Below are positions 54,533 to 63,597 of a stretch of 64,000 nucleotides of DNA, piece by piece; positions within the stretch are counted from its first letter, which is position 1, and each line of letters opens with the position of its first letter. The notes beneath the pieces are model-generated. The model was not told the DNA's origin. It saw only the letters and a program-made list of their open reading frames with translations, and made no database searches. The position numbers and the translations under genes were made by a program. The stretch comes from Limnohabitans planktonicus II-D5 (GTDB taxonomy: Bacteria; Pseudomonadota; Gammaproteobacteria; Burkholderiales; Burkholderiaceae_C), in NCBI RefSeq assembly GCF_001270065.2, contig NZ_LFYT02000009.1:1-64000 (forward strand), in the 5' to 3' direction.

Positions 54533-54659
54533 AGGGGCTGATTCCCACTTCCTCATCGCAAGAGTGCTTAGACGCCGCCATTCAATAGGCATCCGTCAAG
54601 CGGCCTGTCTGAGGGGCCACAAAATTCTGGGTTAGAACTTTCTGCAGGGCCAATTCATC

Positions 54660-54825
54660 ATTGATTTGGCCTTGTAAAGTTTTCAATGCCCCAAGCTGTT
54701 GTAGGTCGGCGGTCGAAGACTCCGACATGGGCCTGTGTCGATACCAATAACGTCGGACTCTGCGAGTACCGACATACGAGATGACATGCCGCACACATTT
54801 CGAACTTCAGCGTGCCGGATCAATA
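54660..54825. repeat. 166-bp direct repeat, right copy, with family A REP unit
   Basis: This begins ATTGATTTGGCCTTGTAAAG and ends GTGCCGGATCAATA. It is the same length and orientation as the left copy at 50778-50943, about 90 percent identical by eye. The rest of 54533-54857 holds no gene that I can support. Confidence 0.75.
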
Positions 54826-54857
54826 TTGTTGTCGGTTCTCTCATCAGCATTAATACG

Positions 54858-55748
54858 CTACCGCTTTGCTAACCATACGAAGGGATTGAAGCCTGTCACC
54901 AAAGCCGACGCGAGAAGAATAAGCCCAACGCCGGGGATCAATCCCCATGAGAGCGGTTCTCCAAGGAATATTGCGCCCCAAGCAACGCCAAACATGGGGA
55001 TCAAAAAGGCGGAAGAGGTAGCTGCACTTGCAGGAATTTCGCGCATGAGACGCATGCTGATCCAGTACATGAAACCGGACGTGAACGTCCCAAGGAGGAG
55101 CAATGCAACCATCGCATCGGCTCCCACCTGGGTTGTTGGCATGGTCACCGTTGCAGCAGGTAGCAAGACCAGTGCACCAGCCAAGTGCACCGCTGCCGAT
55201 GCGGGAAGCGGCTGATGTGTCATTGTTGCTCGCTTCATCAAGATAGCGCCGAATCCAAAACATGCCGCAGCCGCAATACAGGCCAGTACCGCCAACACTA
55301 CGGCTCCATTCATCGCTACTGGGCCAAGACCAACCAGCAGCGCCACGCCAGCCAAACCAGCGATGCAACCGATGATCTTGCTCTCGGTCAAACGTTCGTC
55401 TGAGAACATGGTTCCTGCGAGAACTCCGAACAGCGGCGCCGTGGCATTGAGAACCGCCGAATATCCGGCCGGCAGTACAAGTCCTGCCCAGTTGTGCAGA
55501 ACAAATGGCCCCACAACCGTCGACACACTGAGCACGATGAGTGATGCCCAATGCGGGCGCGCGGGCCAAGCTTGACGCGTTATCCGCATGAGAATCCCGA
55601 GTACAAGAGCCGCCAAGGCGCAGCGAAGGCAGGCCATGACGATGGGACCGTATTCAGGGGCTGCAACGCGAATCAGCGGAAACGAAGCACCCCAGACCGC
55701 GGACAAGAGAACCAGCTGAGAAAAATGGCGTGCATTCATGAACCTCAT
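54858..55748 (-). CDS. EamA/DMT family transporter
   Basis: This 296-residue membrane protein has about ten hydrophobic segments forming two EamA repeats, starting MRFMNARHFSQLVLLSAVWGASFPLIRVAAPEYGP and ending FNPFVWLAKR. DMT proteins of this type export metabolites or drugs. The ATG at 55748 is preferred to one 13 codons earlier, since it directly precedes the first membrane helix. The gene lies within the interval bounded by the htpG tail copies and between two family A repeats, so it may have been acquired; its codon use also looks less GC-biased than that of neighbours (by eye). Confidence 0.83.
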   Translation of the reverse strand: MRFMNARHFSQLVLLSAVWGASFPLIRVAAPEYGPIVMACLRCALAALVLGILMRITRQAWPARPHWASLIVLSVSTVVGPFVLHNWAGLVLPAGYSAVLNATAPLFGVLAGTMFSDERLTESKIIGCIAGLAGVALLVGLGPVAMNGAVVLAVLACIAAAACFGFGAILMKRATMTHQPLPASAAVHLAGALVLLPAATVTMPTTQVGADAMVALLLLGTFTSGFMYWISMRLMREIPASAATSSAFLIPMFGVAWGAIFLGEPLSWGLIPGVGLILLASALVTGFNPFVWLAKR

Positions 55749-55835
55749 TGTCCGCCGTTGCGGGAGATGCGTATGTATCCAAAACACCGATGAGCTGACT
55801 GCGATTGCTTCAAGGCCTGCGCCGACCCAAGTAAC

Positions 55836-55860
55836 GTCGGAGCTAAAGCTACCGACCTAC
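55836..55860. repeat. REP-like unit, family A
   Basis: GTCGGAGCTAAAGCTACCGA (then CCTAC) is a single unit of the family seen at six other loci here. The 472-base interval 55749-56220 otherwise holds the second htpG-tail copy, a terminator and sequence in which I can support no gene. Confidence 0.6.
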
Positions 55861-56102
55861 GGGGTGACGGTGAAAAACATCTCTAAGGGCGTTCCCCACA
55901 ACCCAGTTGCAGAACAGTAGTGGCACATCATGCTGATTAAGAAAAAGTCTACGCTGGATACGGGCGGTACGGTGACCGACAAAACGCGTTCGTTTGCAGA
56001 TCAGCTTCGTCCAACATGACGGCTCTGTCAACGTGGGTGAAGGCTGATCCTTCGCTCGATGAAAACGACCAACGGCAAGCCATGCATGTGCGGGTTGCCG
56101 TA

Positions 56103-56148
56103 AGACCCTGCGGCTTATGTGAAGTGGGTGAATGCGCTGCTGAGCTGA
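56103..56148 (+). repeat. second copy of the htpG 3' end (46-bp direct repeat)
   Basis: AGACCCTGCGGC through CTGAGCTGA matches the last 46 bases of htpG (54044-54089) at 44 positions, but here it is not part of any htpG reading frame. A terminator follows 18 bases later, as it does after the real htpG. Confidence 0.8.
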
Positions 56149-56166
56149 ACCGCGCACACCGAAATT

Positions 56167-56203
56167 AAAAGGGGCGGCACCTGTCGGGTGCTGCCCCTTT
56201 TTT
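56167..56203. terminator. bidirectional terminator downstream of the HD-domain gene
   Basis: AAAAGGGGCGGCACC and GGGTGCTGCCCCTTTTTT form a strong stem flanked by A and T runs. It can terminate the leftward HD-domain gene and rightward transcripts from the htpG-tail copy. Confidence 0.82.
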
Positions 56204-56220
56204 CTTTGCTGCTCTGAAAG

Positions 56221-56799
56221 TCAGGCCTTTAAGGCCTCCTTGTAGACCGAATTCACCGGCTGGGCCATCACCTTGCGCAGCAGGGGCTCAAAGGTTTCGA
56301 TGGGCAGTGTGTCGTAGCTTGAATCAAATGCCGGATCGTCGTAGAGCGCAATGAACTCTTCGGTGCGGGCGTAGTGCGGGTGGGCTTTGAACATGTCGCG
56401 CATGTGGCGGTCCATGCCGATGTGGTGAAAGAAGTTGTAGCCCTGAAAAATGCCGTGGTTTTGCACCATCCACAAATTGGCGTCGGACACAAAGGGCTTG
56501 AGGATAGCGGCGGCAATGTCGGGGTGGTTGAAGGTGCCCAGCGTATCCCCGATGTCGTGCAGCAAAGCACACACCACGTATTCATCATCACGCCCGTCGC
56601 GCAAGGCCCGGGTCGCAGTTTGCAGGCAGTGGGTGTAGCGGTCCACCGGAAAACCACCGTAGTCGCCATCGAGCAGCTTCAAGTGCGCCATCACGCGGTC
56701 GGGCAGCGACTTGGTGAATTGCATGAACTCCCCGGCAATCAGGGCCCAGTCTTGCTGTGTGCTGTCTTGCATGCGAACAAATTGGGCACGGTCGTTCAT
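56221..56799 (-). CDS. HD-domain protein (phosphohydrolase or PhnZ/MIOX-like oxygenase)
   Basis: This 192-residue protein has an HD-domain metal-binding pattern: H in DRYTHCLQTATRAL, HD in VVCALLHDIGDTLG, further histidines in NHPDIAAAIL, QNHGIFQGYNFFHHIGMD, and a late Asp in YDDPAFD. The extra histidines and the size (about 190) recall PhnZ and myo-inositol-oxygenase-like di-iron HD oxygenases rather than nucleotide phosphohydrolases, but no phosphonate genes are adjacent. The ATG at 56799 follows AGGAGTGCCC; an upstream in-frame extension is rejected. Confidence 0.75.
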   Translation of the reverse strand: MNDRAQFVRMQDSTQQDWALIAGEFMQFTKSLPDRVMAHLKLLDGDYGGFPVDRYTHCLQTATRALRDGRDDEYVVCALLHDIGDTLGTFNHPDIAAAILKPFVSDANLWMVQNHGIFQGYNFFHHIGMDRHMRDMFKAHPHYARTEEFIALYDDPAFDSSYDTLPIETFEPLLRKVMAQPVNSVYKEALKA

Positions 56800-57019
56800 G
56801 GGCACTCCTGAATTTTGAAGACACCAGCGTACAGGCTCGAATGCCTGCGAACTGTCCAATAGATGACTGCCCACCCAAGAGAAGACACCACTGAACACTC
56901 GTGAATTCATGCTCACCGGCCTGTAGCGAACACAGACAAGGGCCGAGCCATGCCGCGCAGCTCATTCGCCAGTAACCCAAAAGACAAGCGGACCTCATTC
57001 CATCGGCTAAATTGCCTCG

Positions 57020-58252
57020 ATGAACACCCTACCCGCCGACCCCGCCCTCATCGATTCCCGCCAAGCCGCCTGGCGATTGCTCGTCACGCTGGGGCTGGTG
57101 GTGCTGGGCAACAGCAGCATGTACATCGTCTCGGTGGTGCTGCCGCAGGTGCAGGCCGAATTTGGGGTGGGCCGGGCCGATGCGTCGCTGCCTTACACGC
57201 TGATGATGATCAGTTTGGGTCTGGGCGGTTTGCTCACGGGCCGCATGGCCGACCGGCATGGGCTGATGCCTGTGCTCTGGGTGGGTGCGCTGGCGGTGTG
57301 CGGCGGTTTTGTGTGGGCGGGCATGTCGGGCAGCATCTGGGCTTTTGGCCTGGCGCATGCGCTGATGGGTTTTGTGGGCAGTTCGTCCACCTTTGCGCCC
57401 TTGATGGCCGACACGGCCTTGTGGTGGAACCGCCGCCGGGGCATTGCGGTGGCCATTTGCGCCAGTGGCAATTACATCGCGGGCACGATCTGGCCGCCGC
57501 TGGTGCAGCATGGCGTGGAGACCATCGGCTGGCGTCAGACCTACATTCTGCTGGGCATCTTTTGCGGGGTGGGCATGTTTTTGTTGGCCCTGCGCATGCG
57601 CCAACGCCCACCGCTGGTGACGCTGACACCAGCCAACGCCGCTGCGCCGGTGCTGGACCGCAGCCGCCCCTTTGGCCTCAAGCCTGCGCATGCACAAGGC
57701 TTGTTGTGCGTGGCGGGTGTGGCGTGTTGTGTGGCCATGTCCATGCCGCAGGTGCACATCGTGGCCTATTGCACCGACCTGGGATTTGGCGCGGCACGCG
57801 GGGCCGAGATGCTCTCGCTCATGTTGGCCAGTGGCATCGTCAGCCGCCTGGTGTTTGGCATGATCAGCGACCGCATTGGCGGCATCCGCACCTTGCTGCT
57901 GGGCTCCATGTTGCAGGGCGTGGCGCTGCTGATGTTTTTGCCTTTTGACGGCATGGTGCCGCTGTACATCGTCTCGGCCATGTTCGGGCTGTTCCAGGGC
58001 GGCATCGTGCCGGCCTACGCGATCATCATCCGCGAACACTTTGACCCCAAAGAAGCCGGTGCCCGGGTGGGCGCTGTCATCATGGCCACGCTGCTGGGCA
58101 TGGCCTTGGGGGGCTGGATGTCGGGCTGGGTGTTTGACCTGACGGGCAGTTACCACGCGGCGTTTTTGAATGGCATTGCGTGGAACTTGCTCAACCTGTG
58201 CATTGCCGGGTGGCTGTTTTGGCGGGTGCGGCAGAACGCCCTTGCCCGCTGA
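57020..58252 (+). CDS. major facilitator superfamily transporter
   Basis: This 410-residue membrane protein has about twelve hydrophobic segments. The motif between helices 2 and 3 is GLLTGRMADRHGLMPVLW, the MFS signature G-x-x-x-D-R-x-G-R, with a related GMISDRIGGIR in the second half. N-terminal and middle sequences (VVLPQVQAEFGV, LWWNRRRGIAVAICASGNYI) resemble oxalate/formate-type or monocarboxylate MFS members. The substrate is unknown. The next gene is convergent. Confidence 0.87.
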   Translation: MNTLPADPALIDSRQAAWRLLVTLGLVVLGNSSMYIVSVVLPQVQAEFGVGRADASLPYTLMMISLGLGGLLTGRMADRHGLMPVLWVGALAVCGGFVWAGMSGSIWAFGLAHALMGFVGSSSTFAPLMADTALWWNRRRGIAVAICASGNYIAGTIWPPLVQHGVETIGWRQTYILLGIFCGVGMFLLALRMRQRPPLVTLTPANAAAPVLDRSRPFGLKPAHAQGLLCVAGVACCVAMSMPQVHIVAYCTDLGFGAARGAEMLSLMLASGIVSRLVFGMISDRIGGIRTLLLGSMLQGVALLMFLPFDGMVPLYIVSAMFGLFQGGIVPAYAIIIREHFDPKEAGARVGAVIMATLLGMALGGWMSGWVFDLTGSYHAAFLNGIAWNLLNLCIAGWLFWRVRQNALAR

Positions 58253-58283
58253 ACGCGTTCATCGTGGGTGCTGCGGCAACCGT

Positions 58284-59222
58284 TCAGCAGGTCTTGATGC
58301 GGACTTGCTCGCGCAGGCGGGCCACGTCGTGCGGCTGACACAGCGCAGTGCCGGACGACATCACCGTGGCGGCACCTGCAGCCATTGCCGTGGCCAGTGC
58401 CTGACGCAAGTCACCCTGCTGATCGAGCGCCCAGACCAGCGCGGCCAGAAAACTGTCGCCAGCGCCGACACTGCTGCGCAGCGGCACCGACAGTGCGGCG
58501 GCATGCAGACATTGGTCTGCCGTGACCAGCATCGCGCCCTGGCTGCCCAAGGACAAGGCGACGATTTGGGCTTGGCCGCATTCGATGAGCCGACGCGCAG
58601 CCTGCCGCTGCTGGTCAGGCGTCGTCAACTCTTCATGCGACAGTTGCGCCAACTCACGCAAGCTGGGCTTGACCAGCCACACCCCTTGCGCCAAAGCTGA
58701 GGCCAACGCCGCCCCGGAACTGTCGACCACCATGCGTGCGCCCACATCCTTGGCCACACGCGCAATCTGCGCATGGCCATCGGCAGGCACCCCCAATGGC
58801 AAGCTGCCACTGGCCACCACCCAAGCAGCGCTTGAGGACAGGCGCCGCAGACAAGCCAGTCCGTCTGCCCATTCGGCACCGCTGAGCGTGGGGCCTGGCA
58901 GTACAAAGCGGTATTCACGGCCGCTTTCACGTTCATGCACGTTCCAGCTCTCGCGGGTCTCGCCCGCGATCGTCCAGCACTGATCGGGCACGCCCTCTGC
59001 ATTGAGCAAACCCTGCAAGCGCTCACCCGTGGCACCCCCTGCGGGATAGAGTGCCTGCACCTGCGCACCCAGCCTGTGCAGCACCCGCGCCACATTGATA
59101 CCGCCACCGCCCGGATGCACCTGCGGCGCATCACAACGCAGCTTGTGCGCGTCCACCAGTTTGTCCACCGAGGTGGACACATCCAGTGCGGGGTTGGGCG
59201 TGACGGTGACAAAACGTGGCAT
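58284..59222 (-). CDS. 1-phosphofructokinase-type hexose kinase (PfkB family)
   Basis: This 312-residue PfkB-family kinase starts MPRFVTVTPNPALDVSTSVD. It has GGGGINVARVLHRLG (sugar-binding GGxGxNxA) near 38 and the C-terminal RSSVGAGDSFLAALVWAL, with the catalytic aspartate in GAGD and the anion hole. LacC/FruK/PfkB-2-type enzymes phosphorylate fructose-1-P, fructose-6-P or tagatose-6-P. It is the last gene on the minus strand after the sugar ABC operon, with a 229-base gap to the ATPase in which I see no gene, so co-transcription is possible but not assured. Confidence 0.85.
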   Translation of the reverse strand: MPRFVTVTPNPALDVSTSVDKLVDAHKLRCDAPQVHPGGGGINVARVLHRLGAQVQALYPAGGATGERLQGLLNAEGVPDQCWTIAGETRESWNVHERESGREYRFVLPGPTLSGAEWADGLACLRRLSSSAAWVVASGSLPLGVPADGHAQIARVAKDVGARMVVDSSGAALASALAQGVWLVKPSLRELAQLSHEELTTPDQQRQAARRLIECGQAQIVALSLGSQGAMLVTADQCLHAAALSVPLRSSVGAGDSFLAALVWALDQQGDLRQALATAMAAGAATVMSSGTALCQPHDVARLREQVRIKTC

Positions 59223-59451
59223 GGGGTGATCGGTGCGGCGTGTTCAAGCGGCCAACATAAGCGATGCGTGTTGGATGATACGGCGCACACGCCCGGCAGA
59301 CGTGAAGCATTTCACACGCTTGCAACGGCCAAATGACGAGATCGGGAATGACGACGTCGAGCCTTGAGGGTGAACATCATGAAAGATCGTCACACACACC
59401 GGACTTAGGCGCCCCCAACAGGTCAGCCCAAAAACAGGTGTCAGATCCAAG

Positions 59452-60519
59452 TCAGCCGACTCGGTCCCCAGTCCCGCGATCAAACAAATGCGATTGATCG
59501 GCCTGCCATTGCAGGTGCACAACCTCACCCACATGGGCTTGCAAGACACCGGGCACGCGGGCCGTGAGCTTGCCTGCTGGTGTGTCCACCGTGGCATAGG
59601 TTTCGGGGCCGGTGGGCTCGATCATGCTGAGCGTGCCGGGCAAGCCTGTACCCGCAAAGCTGATGCTTTCGGGGCGCAGGCCATAAACCAGTTCGGCACT
59701 GCCGTGCGCATGCACCGCGGCGCGTTGTGCGTCGGTGATCGCCAGTTCCACGCCGTGGGCCGTGAGGGACTGACCCGTCTTCAAGGTGTCAACCATGTTC
59801 ATGGCCGGTGAGCCGATGAACTCGGCCACAAAGCGGTTGGCCGGGCGGTTGTAAATTTCGCTGGGCGTGCCGAACTGCTGCACCAGACCGTCTTTCATCA
59901 CCGCAATGCGGTCGCCCAGGGTCATGGCTTCGACCTGGTCGTGCGTCACATACACCGTGGTGGTTTTCGTGCGTTGATGCAGCAGCTTGATTTCGGCGCG
60001 CATTTCCACGCGCAGCTTGGCGTCCAGATTGGACAGCGGCTCGTCAAACAAAAACAGCTTGGGGTCACGCGCCAAAGCACGTCCCATGGCCACGCGCTGA
60101 CGCTGCCCGCCCGAGAGTTGACCGGGCTTGCGGTCCAGCAGGTGGCCAATTTGCAGCATGGCCGACACGCGGTCCACCGCCGCTTTGCGCTCGGCCTTGG
60201 GCACCTTGCGGATCTCCAGCCCAAAGGCGATGTTTTGCGCCACGGTCATGTTGGGGTAGAGCGCGTAGCTTTGGAACACCATGGCGATGTCGCGGTCCTT
60301 GCTGGGCAGGTGGGTCACCTCGCGCTCGCCGATGTGGATGCTGCCGCTGGTGGGGTGGTCCAGCCCGGCGATCATCGACAACAGCGTCGATTTGCCGCAG
60401 CCGGATGGGCCGACCAGGATCAAAAATTCTCCAGCGTCGATCTCCAGATCAATGCCCTTGAGGATGTGGACCGTGTCGTTGTAGGTCTTGTGGATGTTGC
60501 GAATGGCGAGTGCGCCCAT
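59452..60519 (-). CDS. sugar ABC transporter ATP-binding protein (MalK/UgpC family)
   Basis: This 355-residue ATPase has Walker A LVGPSGCGKSTLLSMIAGL, signature QLSGGQRQRVAMGRAL, Walker B KLFLFDEPLSNLDAKLRVE and the H-loop YVTHDQVEAMTLGDR. A C-terminal OB/TOBE regulatory domain (about 235-355) marks the CUT1 carbohydrate family. It energises the two permeases encoded just upstream (12 bases). Confidence 0.92.
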   Translation of the reverse strand: MGALAIRNIHKTYNDTVHILKGIDLEIDAGEFLILVGPSGCGKSTLLSMIAGLDHPTSGSIHIGEREVTHLPSKDRDIAMVFQSYALYPNMTVAQNIAFGLEIRKVPKAERKAAVDRVSAMLQIGHLLDRKPGQLSGGQRQRVAMGRALARDPKLFLFDEPLSNLDAKLRVEMRAEIKLLHQRTKTTTVYVTHDQVEAMTLGDRIAVMKDGLVQQFGTPSEIYNRPANRFVAEFIGSPAMNMVDTLKTGQSLTAHGVELAITDAQRAAVHAHGSAELVYGLRPESISFAGTGLPGTLSMIEPTGPETYATVDTPAGKLTARVPGVLQAHVGEVVHLQWQADQSHLFDRGTGDRVG

Positions 60520-60531
60520 GATATTTTTCCT

Positions 60532-61386
60532 TTAGCCCTTGACGGCGCCAGCCGTCAGGCCACGCACAAAATATTTTCCCGCCACCACGTACACGAACAG
60601 GGTGGGCAATGCCGCGATCAAGGCCGCGGCCATGTCGACGTTGTATTCCTTGACGGCGCTCGATGTGTTGGCCAGGTTGTTCAGGCCCACGGTGATCGGT
60701 TTGCTGTCAGCCCCCGAGAACACCACGCCGTACAAAAAGTCGTTCCAGATGTTGGTGAACTGCCAGATCAGCGTGACCACCAAGATGGGCAGCGACAGCG
60801 GCATCACGATGCGGCGGAAGATCAACCAAAAACCAGCACCGTCGAGCTGGGCGGCCTTGATCAACTCGTCCGGCAGGCCGATGTAGTAGTTGCGAAAAAA
60901 CAGTGTGGTCGATGGAATGCCCGCTACGACGTGCACCAGCATCAGCCCCCAGATGGAACTGGACACGCCCAGCCAGCCCAACACCTGGCTCATGGGCAAA
61001 AGCACCACCTGCATGGGCATGAACACACCAAACAGCATGAAGGCAAACAAAGTCTCGCTGCCGCGAAATTTCCACTTAGACAGCACATAGCCGTTGAGCG
61101 AGCCCAGCAAGGTGGACAGCAGCACGGCAGGCACCACCAACAACACCGAGTTCCAGAAAAACGGCTTGAGGCCCTCGCACTGCACCCCTGTGCAAGCGCT
61201 GCCCCAGGCTTTGAACCAGGCGTCCAGCGTGGGTGCTGTGGGCAAACTCAGCAAGTTGCCTGTGCGCAGCTGTTCAGCGTCTTTGAGTGAGGTGCTCAGC
61301 ATCACATACAGCGGCACCAAAAACCAGGCCGCAAACAGCAGCAGCATGGACCACAAGATGAAGCGATGAAAATTCAGGCGGTTCAT
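60532..61386 (-). CDS. carbohydrate ABC transporter permease (MalG-type)
   Basis: This 284-residue inner-membrane protein has six hydrophobic segments and the EAA-type loop YIGLPDELIKAAQLDGAGFW, followed by FRRIVMPLSLPILVV, which docks the ATPase. C-terminal YFVRGLTAGAVKG is the usual end of MalG-type permeases. Its start overlaps the stop of the partner permease by four bases. Confidence 0.92.
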   Translation of the reverse strand: MNRLNFHRFILWSMLLLFAAWFLVPLYVMLSTSLKDAEQLRTGNLLSLPTAPTLDAWFKAWGSACTGVQCEGLKPFFWNSVLLVVPAVLLSTLLGSLNGYVLSKWKFRGSETLFAFMLFGVFMPMQVVLLPMSQVLGWLGVSSSIWGLMLVHVVAGIPSTTLFFRNYYIGLPDELIKAAQLDGAGFWLIFRRIVMPLSLPILVVTLIWQFTNIWNDFLYGVVFSGADSKPITVGLNNLANTSSAVKEYNVDMAAALIAALPTLFVYVVAGKYFVRGLTAGAVKG

Positions 61387-62258
61387 CGTTTGCTCCGCAA
61401 TTCAGAATACAGATAAGGCACCACAATCGCCGCCACGGTGGCCAGCATCACGGTGGCGCTGGCTGCACCCACGCCAATCTGACCGCGAGTGAAGGCGATG
61501 TCATACATGAAGGTGGCCGGCAAGTCCGTGGCATAACCGGGCCCGCCGGAGGTCAGCGCCTTGACCAGGTCAAAGCTCTTGATGGCCAAATGCGACACCA
61601 CCAGCAAGGTGCTGAAAAACACCGGCCCCAAGCTGGGCAAAATGATGCGCCAGTAAATGGTAGGCAAGCTCGCGCCGTCAACTTGCGCGGCCTTGATGAT
61701 CGAGTCGTCAATGCCGCGCAGCGCCGCCAAAAAGAGCGCCATGACAAAGCCCGCGCTTTGCCACACGCCCGCAATCACCACGCAGTAAATGGCCATGTCT
61801 TGATCGACCAACCACTCGAACTTGAAATCAGTGAATCCCCAGCTGTGCATCAAATGCTGCAAGCCCAAACCGGGGTTCAAAATCCACTTCCACGCCGTGC
61901 CGGTCACGATGAAAGAGATCGCCATGGGGTACAGGTAAATGGTGCGCAACACACCTTCGCCGCGCACCTTCTGGTCCAGCAGGATGGCCAGCAACACGCC
62001 CAGTGCCATGGCGCCGCCAATGAAGAAGACGCCAAACACCGCCATGTTGGTCATGGCCACCTGAAAGCGGTCACTCTCCAGCAAGGCTGCGTAATGTTGC
62101 AGGCCCACAAATTTGTAGTTGGGCAAGAGGCGCGAGGCGGACACGGACAGGTAAGCGTTCCAGGCCATGAGGCCGTAAATGAACAGCAAGCTGATGGCGA
62201 ACGACGGCAGAACCACCAATCGTGGCAACCATGGTTCTGTTTTTGGATGAGGCTTCAT
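61383..62258 (-). CDS. carbohydrate ABC transporter permease (MalF-type)
   Basis: This 291-residue inner-membrane permease has six hydrophobic segments and the EAA loop LRGIDDSIIKAAQVDGASLPTIYWRIILP. The short N-terminus and length are those of minimal CUT1 MalF-type subunits. It overlaps the next permease gene by four bases. It lies 102 bases downstream of the porin gene; that gap contains a perfect eight-base-pair stem-loop. Confidence 0.92.
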   Translation of the reverse strand: MKPHPKTEPWLPRLVVLPSFAISLLFIYGLMAWNAYLSVSASRLLPNYKFVGLQHYAALLESDRFQVAMTNMAVFGVFFIGGAMALGVLLAILLDQKVRGEGVLRTIYLYPMAISFIVTGTAWKWILNPGLGLQHLMHSWGFTDFKFEWLVDQDMAIYCVVIAGVWQSAGFVMALFLAALRGIDDSIIKAAQVDGASLPTIYWRIILPSLGPVFFSTLLVVSHLAIKSFDLVKALTSGGPGYATDLPATFMYDIAFTRGQIGVGAASATVMLATVAAIVVPYLYSELRSKR

Positions 62259-62323
62259 GCGGCAGATCTACGTGAATCAATAAATGACACGGAAACAGGA
62301 GAAACCGTTCCCGTTTGACACGG

Positions 62324-62342
62324 TGCTCTGACATTCAGAGCA
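62324..62342. promoter_or_regulatory. intercistronic stem-loop between porin and permease genes
   Basis: TGCTCTGA-CAT-TCAGAGCA is a perfect stem-loop without a T run. It lies just after the porin stop and may stabilise the upstream mRNA or set relative expression, as hairpins do in other sugar-transport operons. Confidence 0.5.
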
Positions 62343-62360
62343 TCCCATTCAGGGTTTGAA

Positions 62361-63575
62361 TTACCACCACATTTCGAATTGAACTCCGGCCAGGGTTTGG
62401 CTCTGAAGTTTGGTGGCACTGGTGTTGCTGCTGCTGCCGAAGCTGCTCAAATTAGCACTGGCTGCCGCATCGTTCCAGTTGGCGCGTGTCACATAAAAGC
62501 GCAGCTCAGGCCGTGACCAGAAGTCTCCCCCTGTGGACAAGGTGGGCGCAATGGTGAACTTGTTGAGTTGCTGCTTGGGTGCCCCATTGTCAAATTTGCG
62601 CGATGTGACGCCCGCTTCAGCCAGGAGCTTGAAATTGCTGGTGAACGCGTATGACATGCGTCCACCCAATGTGGTGTCGGTGGTCGTGACGGCTGTGTGT
62701 TCGTTCTTGCTGGTCTGGTAGCCCACCAGTGCCTGACCGCCAAAGGCACCCGATTGCCAATGGATCGCGTCGACGATGCGGTTGGTCTTGGTGCCGTAAG
62801 TCGCAGCTGGAGCGGTGGCGGTCAGATTGGCAAATTCACCCGTGATTCGAGCCAAGCCCGAAGAGGTTTGCAAGAACACGCTGTTGGTCAAGCCTGGTGT
62901 GATGAAATCTTTCTGGTTATGCACCAGCGACACGCCATGGCCCCCATTGGTGCCAAACCCCGAAGTGTTCACCGCAGTCAACAGCACGCGCACGGTGCCA
63001 CCTGGGTTGGTGGTGATGCCCCCCACATCGACGTTGAGCTTGTTGGCTGAGGTGCCGGCATTCAACTTGGTGTCGAAGGTGTCGCCAGACGACAGGGTCA
63101 CACCAACCTTGGTGCCTGCCACCTTCAGATCGAGCACACCTGCGCCTTGGTATTCACCAGAATTCATCAAGAAGTGGTCAACAATGTGGACGTCTTGCAC
63201 ACGCAGACGGCGTTGACCGATCCAGAACTTGGCTTCAGGCGCGACGGCCAGACCTGAAATTTCACCGAACGCTTGCACGGTGCCAACATTGGAGGAGCCC
63301 CACTTGTTGGGCATGTAGCCAAACTTGTACTTGACGCCGTTTCCAGCATCGAACGATTTACCGACGTACACCTCCAGACCGGTATCGCCCTCGTTGCCCA
63401 GGCGGTATTTTTGCAAATCACCCCCCAAGGTGAGACCGCCTTTGACGTTGTTGTCCTTGTTGTAGTTGAAGGAGGCTCCGCCGCGCGCATAACCGTTGAA
63501 TTCGAAACTGTCATCGGCTGCATGGGCGAAAGTGGCAGCGGCCAAGGCAGCTGCGGTGAATATAAAGCGTTTCAT
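62361..63575 (-). CDS. LamB-like carbohydrate porin
   Basis: This 404-residue outer-membrane protein has a signal peptide (about 1-19, ending FAHAAD), a first strand FEFNGYARGGASFNYN, LGNEGDTGLEVYVGKSF, and WIGQRRLRVQDVHIVDHFLMNSG (the maltoporin-type segment), and it ends with the aromatic C-terminal strand AGVQFEMWW. The pattern of alternating strands fits a LamB-family beta-barrel specialised for sugars. It lies between the binding-protein gene (22-base gap) and the permeases, so sugar enters through it before capture. Confidence 0.87.
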   Translation of the reverse strand: MKRFIFTAAALAAATFAHAADDSFEFNGYARGGASFNYNKDNNVKGGLTLGGDLQKYRLGNEGDTGLEVYVGKSFDAGNGVKYKFGYMPNKWGSSNVGTVQAFGEISGLAVAPEAKFWIGQRRLRVQDVHIVDHFLMNSGEYQGAGVLDLKVAGTKVGVTLSSGDTFDTKLNAGTSANKLNVDVGGITTNPGGTVRVLLTAVNTSGFGTNGGHGVSLVHNQKDFITPGLTNSVFLQTSSGLARITGEFANLTATAPAATYGTKTNRIVDAIHWQSGAFGGQALVGYQTSKNEHTAVTTTDTTLGGRMSYAFTSNFKLLAEAGVTSRKFDNGAPKQQLNKFTIAPTLSTGGDFWSRPELRFYVTRANWNDAAASANLSSFGSSSNTSATKLQSQTLAGVQFEMWW

Positions 63576-63597
63576 GGTGCTTACTCCTGGTGGGTTG

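Noticed and set aside
55849..56157. 102-codon frame in the gap left of the HD-domain gene
   Set aside because: It runs across the htpG-tail copy on the opposite strand and resembles no known protein.
59941..61290. Frame antisense to the sugar ABC ATPase and permease (449 codons)
   Set aside because: It spans two well-supported genes on the other strand and has no family features.
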